14,640 nucleotides of DNA, from assembly GCA_023390695.1 (NCBI GenBank), contig JAEWCJ010000217.1, forward strand, positions 1 to 14,640, written 5' to 3'. Both the position numbers and the translations under genes were made by a program. The notes beneath the pieces were generated by a model. That model worked only from the letters and a program-made list of their open reading frames with translations, searched no databases and was not told the origin of the DNA. Source of the stretch: Pseudomonadota bacterium. GTDB lineage: Bacteria; Pseudomonadota; Alphaproteobacteria; Rhizobiales; Xanthobacteraceae. Numbering within the stretch: the stretch's first letter is position 1; every line of letters starts with the position of its first letter. Positions 14,076-14,640 of the stretch are shown here, piece by piece.

Positions 14076-14640
14076 ACTACGTGCAGCCCTCGAAGGGAGC
14101 GGCGTCTGCCGCAAAGAAAGGTGTTACGTTGCGCACGGGAGCAGAGTTCCTTGCGTCGCTCAAAAGCGATGGGCGTCGCGTTTTTGTCGACGGTGAGCAA
14201 GTCAGGGATGTGACCACCCATCCGGCTTTCCGTGAAGCAGCCAAATCGATGGCGAGGCTCTACGATTTCGCAGCCGATCCGGCAATGCGCGAGATCATGA
14301 CCTATACGTCACCGACGAGCGGAAACCCGGTTTGGCGAGCCTATCAGATACCGCGGTCTCATGAGGACTTGAAGGCCAAGCGCCTGGCATCCGAAGCCTG
14401 GTCGGAACTTTCTTTCGGAATGATGGGGCGGACACCCGACCATGTATCCGGTTTCTTTTGCGGGTATGCGGCCGTGCCGGAAGTATTCGCTGTCCAGGGT
14501 CAGCAATTTGCCGACAATGTCGTGTCCTTTTACGAATATCTCCGCGAAAATCACCAATACATCACCTACGCGATCGTTCCGCCTCAGATTGACCGCAGTA
14601 AACCGGCACACAAGCAATCAGATCCCACGCTGTATGCCGG
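14072..14640 (+). CDS. FADH2-dependent monooxygenase, HpaB/4-hydroxyphenylacetate 3-hydroxylase family, 5' part
   Basis: The large oxygenase component of a two-component flavin system, which hydroxylates phenolic or heteroaromatic rings using FADH2 from the preceding reductase. Only the first 189 codons are in the window and the frame is open at the edge; full-length members have about 480-520 residues. Seen: LRTGAEFLASLKSDGRRVFVDGE at 20-42, VTTHPAFREAAKSMARLYD at 47-65, the family hallmark SFGMMGRTPDH at 114-124, FFCGYA at 128-133, and YAIVPPQIDRSKPAHKQSDPTLYA at 166-189, where family members contact flavin. In Thermus HpaB, Arg100, Tyr104 and His142 are reported to bind substrate; here the matching positions read Arg120, His124 and probably Tyr166, which suggests a substrate other than 4-hydroxyphenylacetate. 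The ATG overlaps the reductase stop, giving coupled synthesis. Confidence 0.9.
   Translation, partial: MNYVQPSKGAASAAKKGVTLRTGAEFLASLKSDGRRVFVDGEQVRDVTTHPAFREAAKSMARLYDFAADPAMREIMTYTSPTSGNPVWRAYQIPRSHEDLKAKRLASEAWSELSFGMMGRTPDHVSGFFCGYAAVPEVFAVQGQQFADNVVSFYEYLRENHQYITYAIVPPQIDRSKPAHKQSDPTLYA

Overview
The window looks like chromosome of an alphaproteobacterium, probably from the Rhizobiales (Bradyrhizobium/Rhodopseudomonas-like). This rests on the GC-rich coding sequence, a C-P lyase operon ending phnL-phnM-phnN-DUF1045, and the mix of TauT/SsuB-like ABC, TRAP and HpaB/HpaC-like genes. The genus cannot be fixed by reading alone. Gene density is high. No tRNA, rRNA, insertion sequence, phage gene or CRISPR array was seen.

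Layout. (1) 50-3224, plus strand: the 3' end of a carbon-phosphorus lyase operon, with phnL, phnM (2 bp after), phnN (4-bp GTGA overlap) and a DUF1045 2H-phosphoesterase-like gene (12 bp after). The core genes phnGHIJK presumably lie upstream. (2) 3393-5009, minus strand: a GMC-family FAD oxidoreductase, convergent with the phn operon. (3) 5512-9581, plus strand: a tightly packed operon of a TauA/SsuA-like ABC importer (binding protein, ATPase, two permeases) and an isochorismatase-fold amidohydrolase. (4) 9895-12766, plus strand: a complete TRAP importer (P, Q and M subunits with 4-bp overlaps). (5) 12752-13375, minus strand: a MarR-family regulator whose 3' end overlaps dctM by 15 bp. (6) 13548-14640, plus strand: an HpaC-like flavin reductase coupled by ATGA to an HpaB-like FADH2-dependent monooxygenase that runs off the window.

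The most informative signal is regulatory. The three plus-strand transcription units (ABC operon, TRAP operon, monooxygenase operon) each begin with the same promoter: TTGACAG, then, exactly 15 bp after the start of the -35 hexamer, a 21-bp box covering the -10. In front of the flavin reductase this box is a perfect inverted repeat (9-bp arms, 3-bp centre); the other two copies match it at 17/21 and 16/21 positions. The divergent MarR gene is the obvious candidate repressor. A second motif (18/25 identical) is shared by the two divergent intergenic regions, upstream of the GMC gene and of the MarR gene on the minus strand.

Inferred function: this is one co-regulated catabolic unit. Two different importers, a two-component flavin monooxygenase, an amide hydrolase and a GMC alcohol/aldehyde oxidase or dehydrogenase would take up and break down a compound released from repression through MarR. 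The substrate is not readable from sequence. An amide-bearing or nitrogen-heterocyclic aromatic whose ring-opening product is an amide would fit the enzyme set, but this is a hypothesis. The phn operon is an unrelated neighbour.
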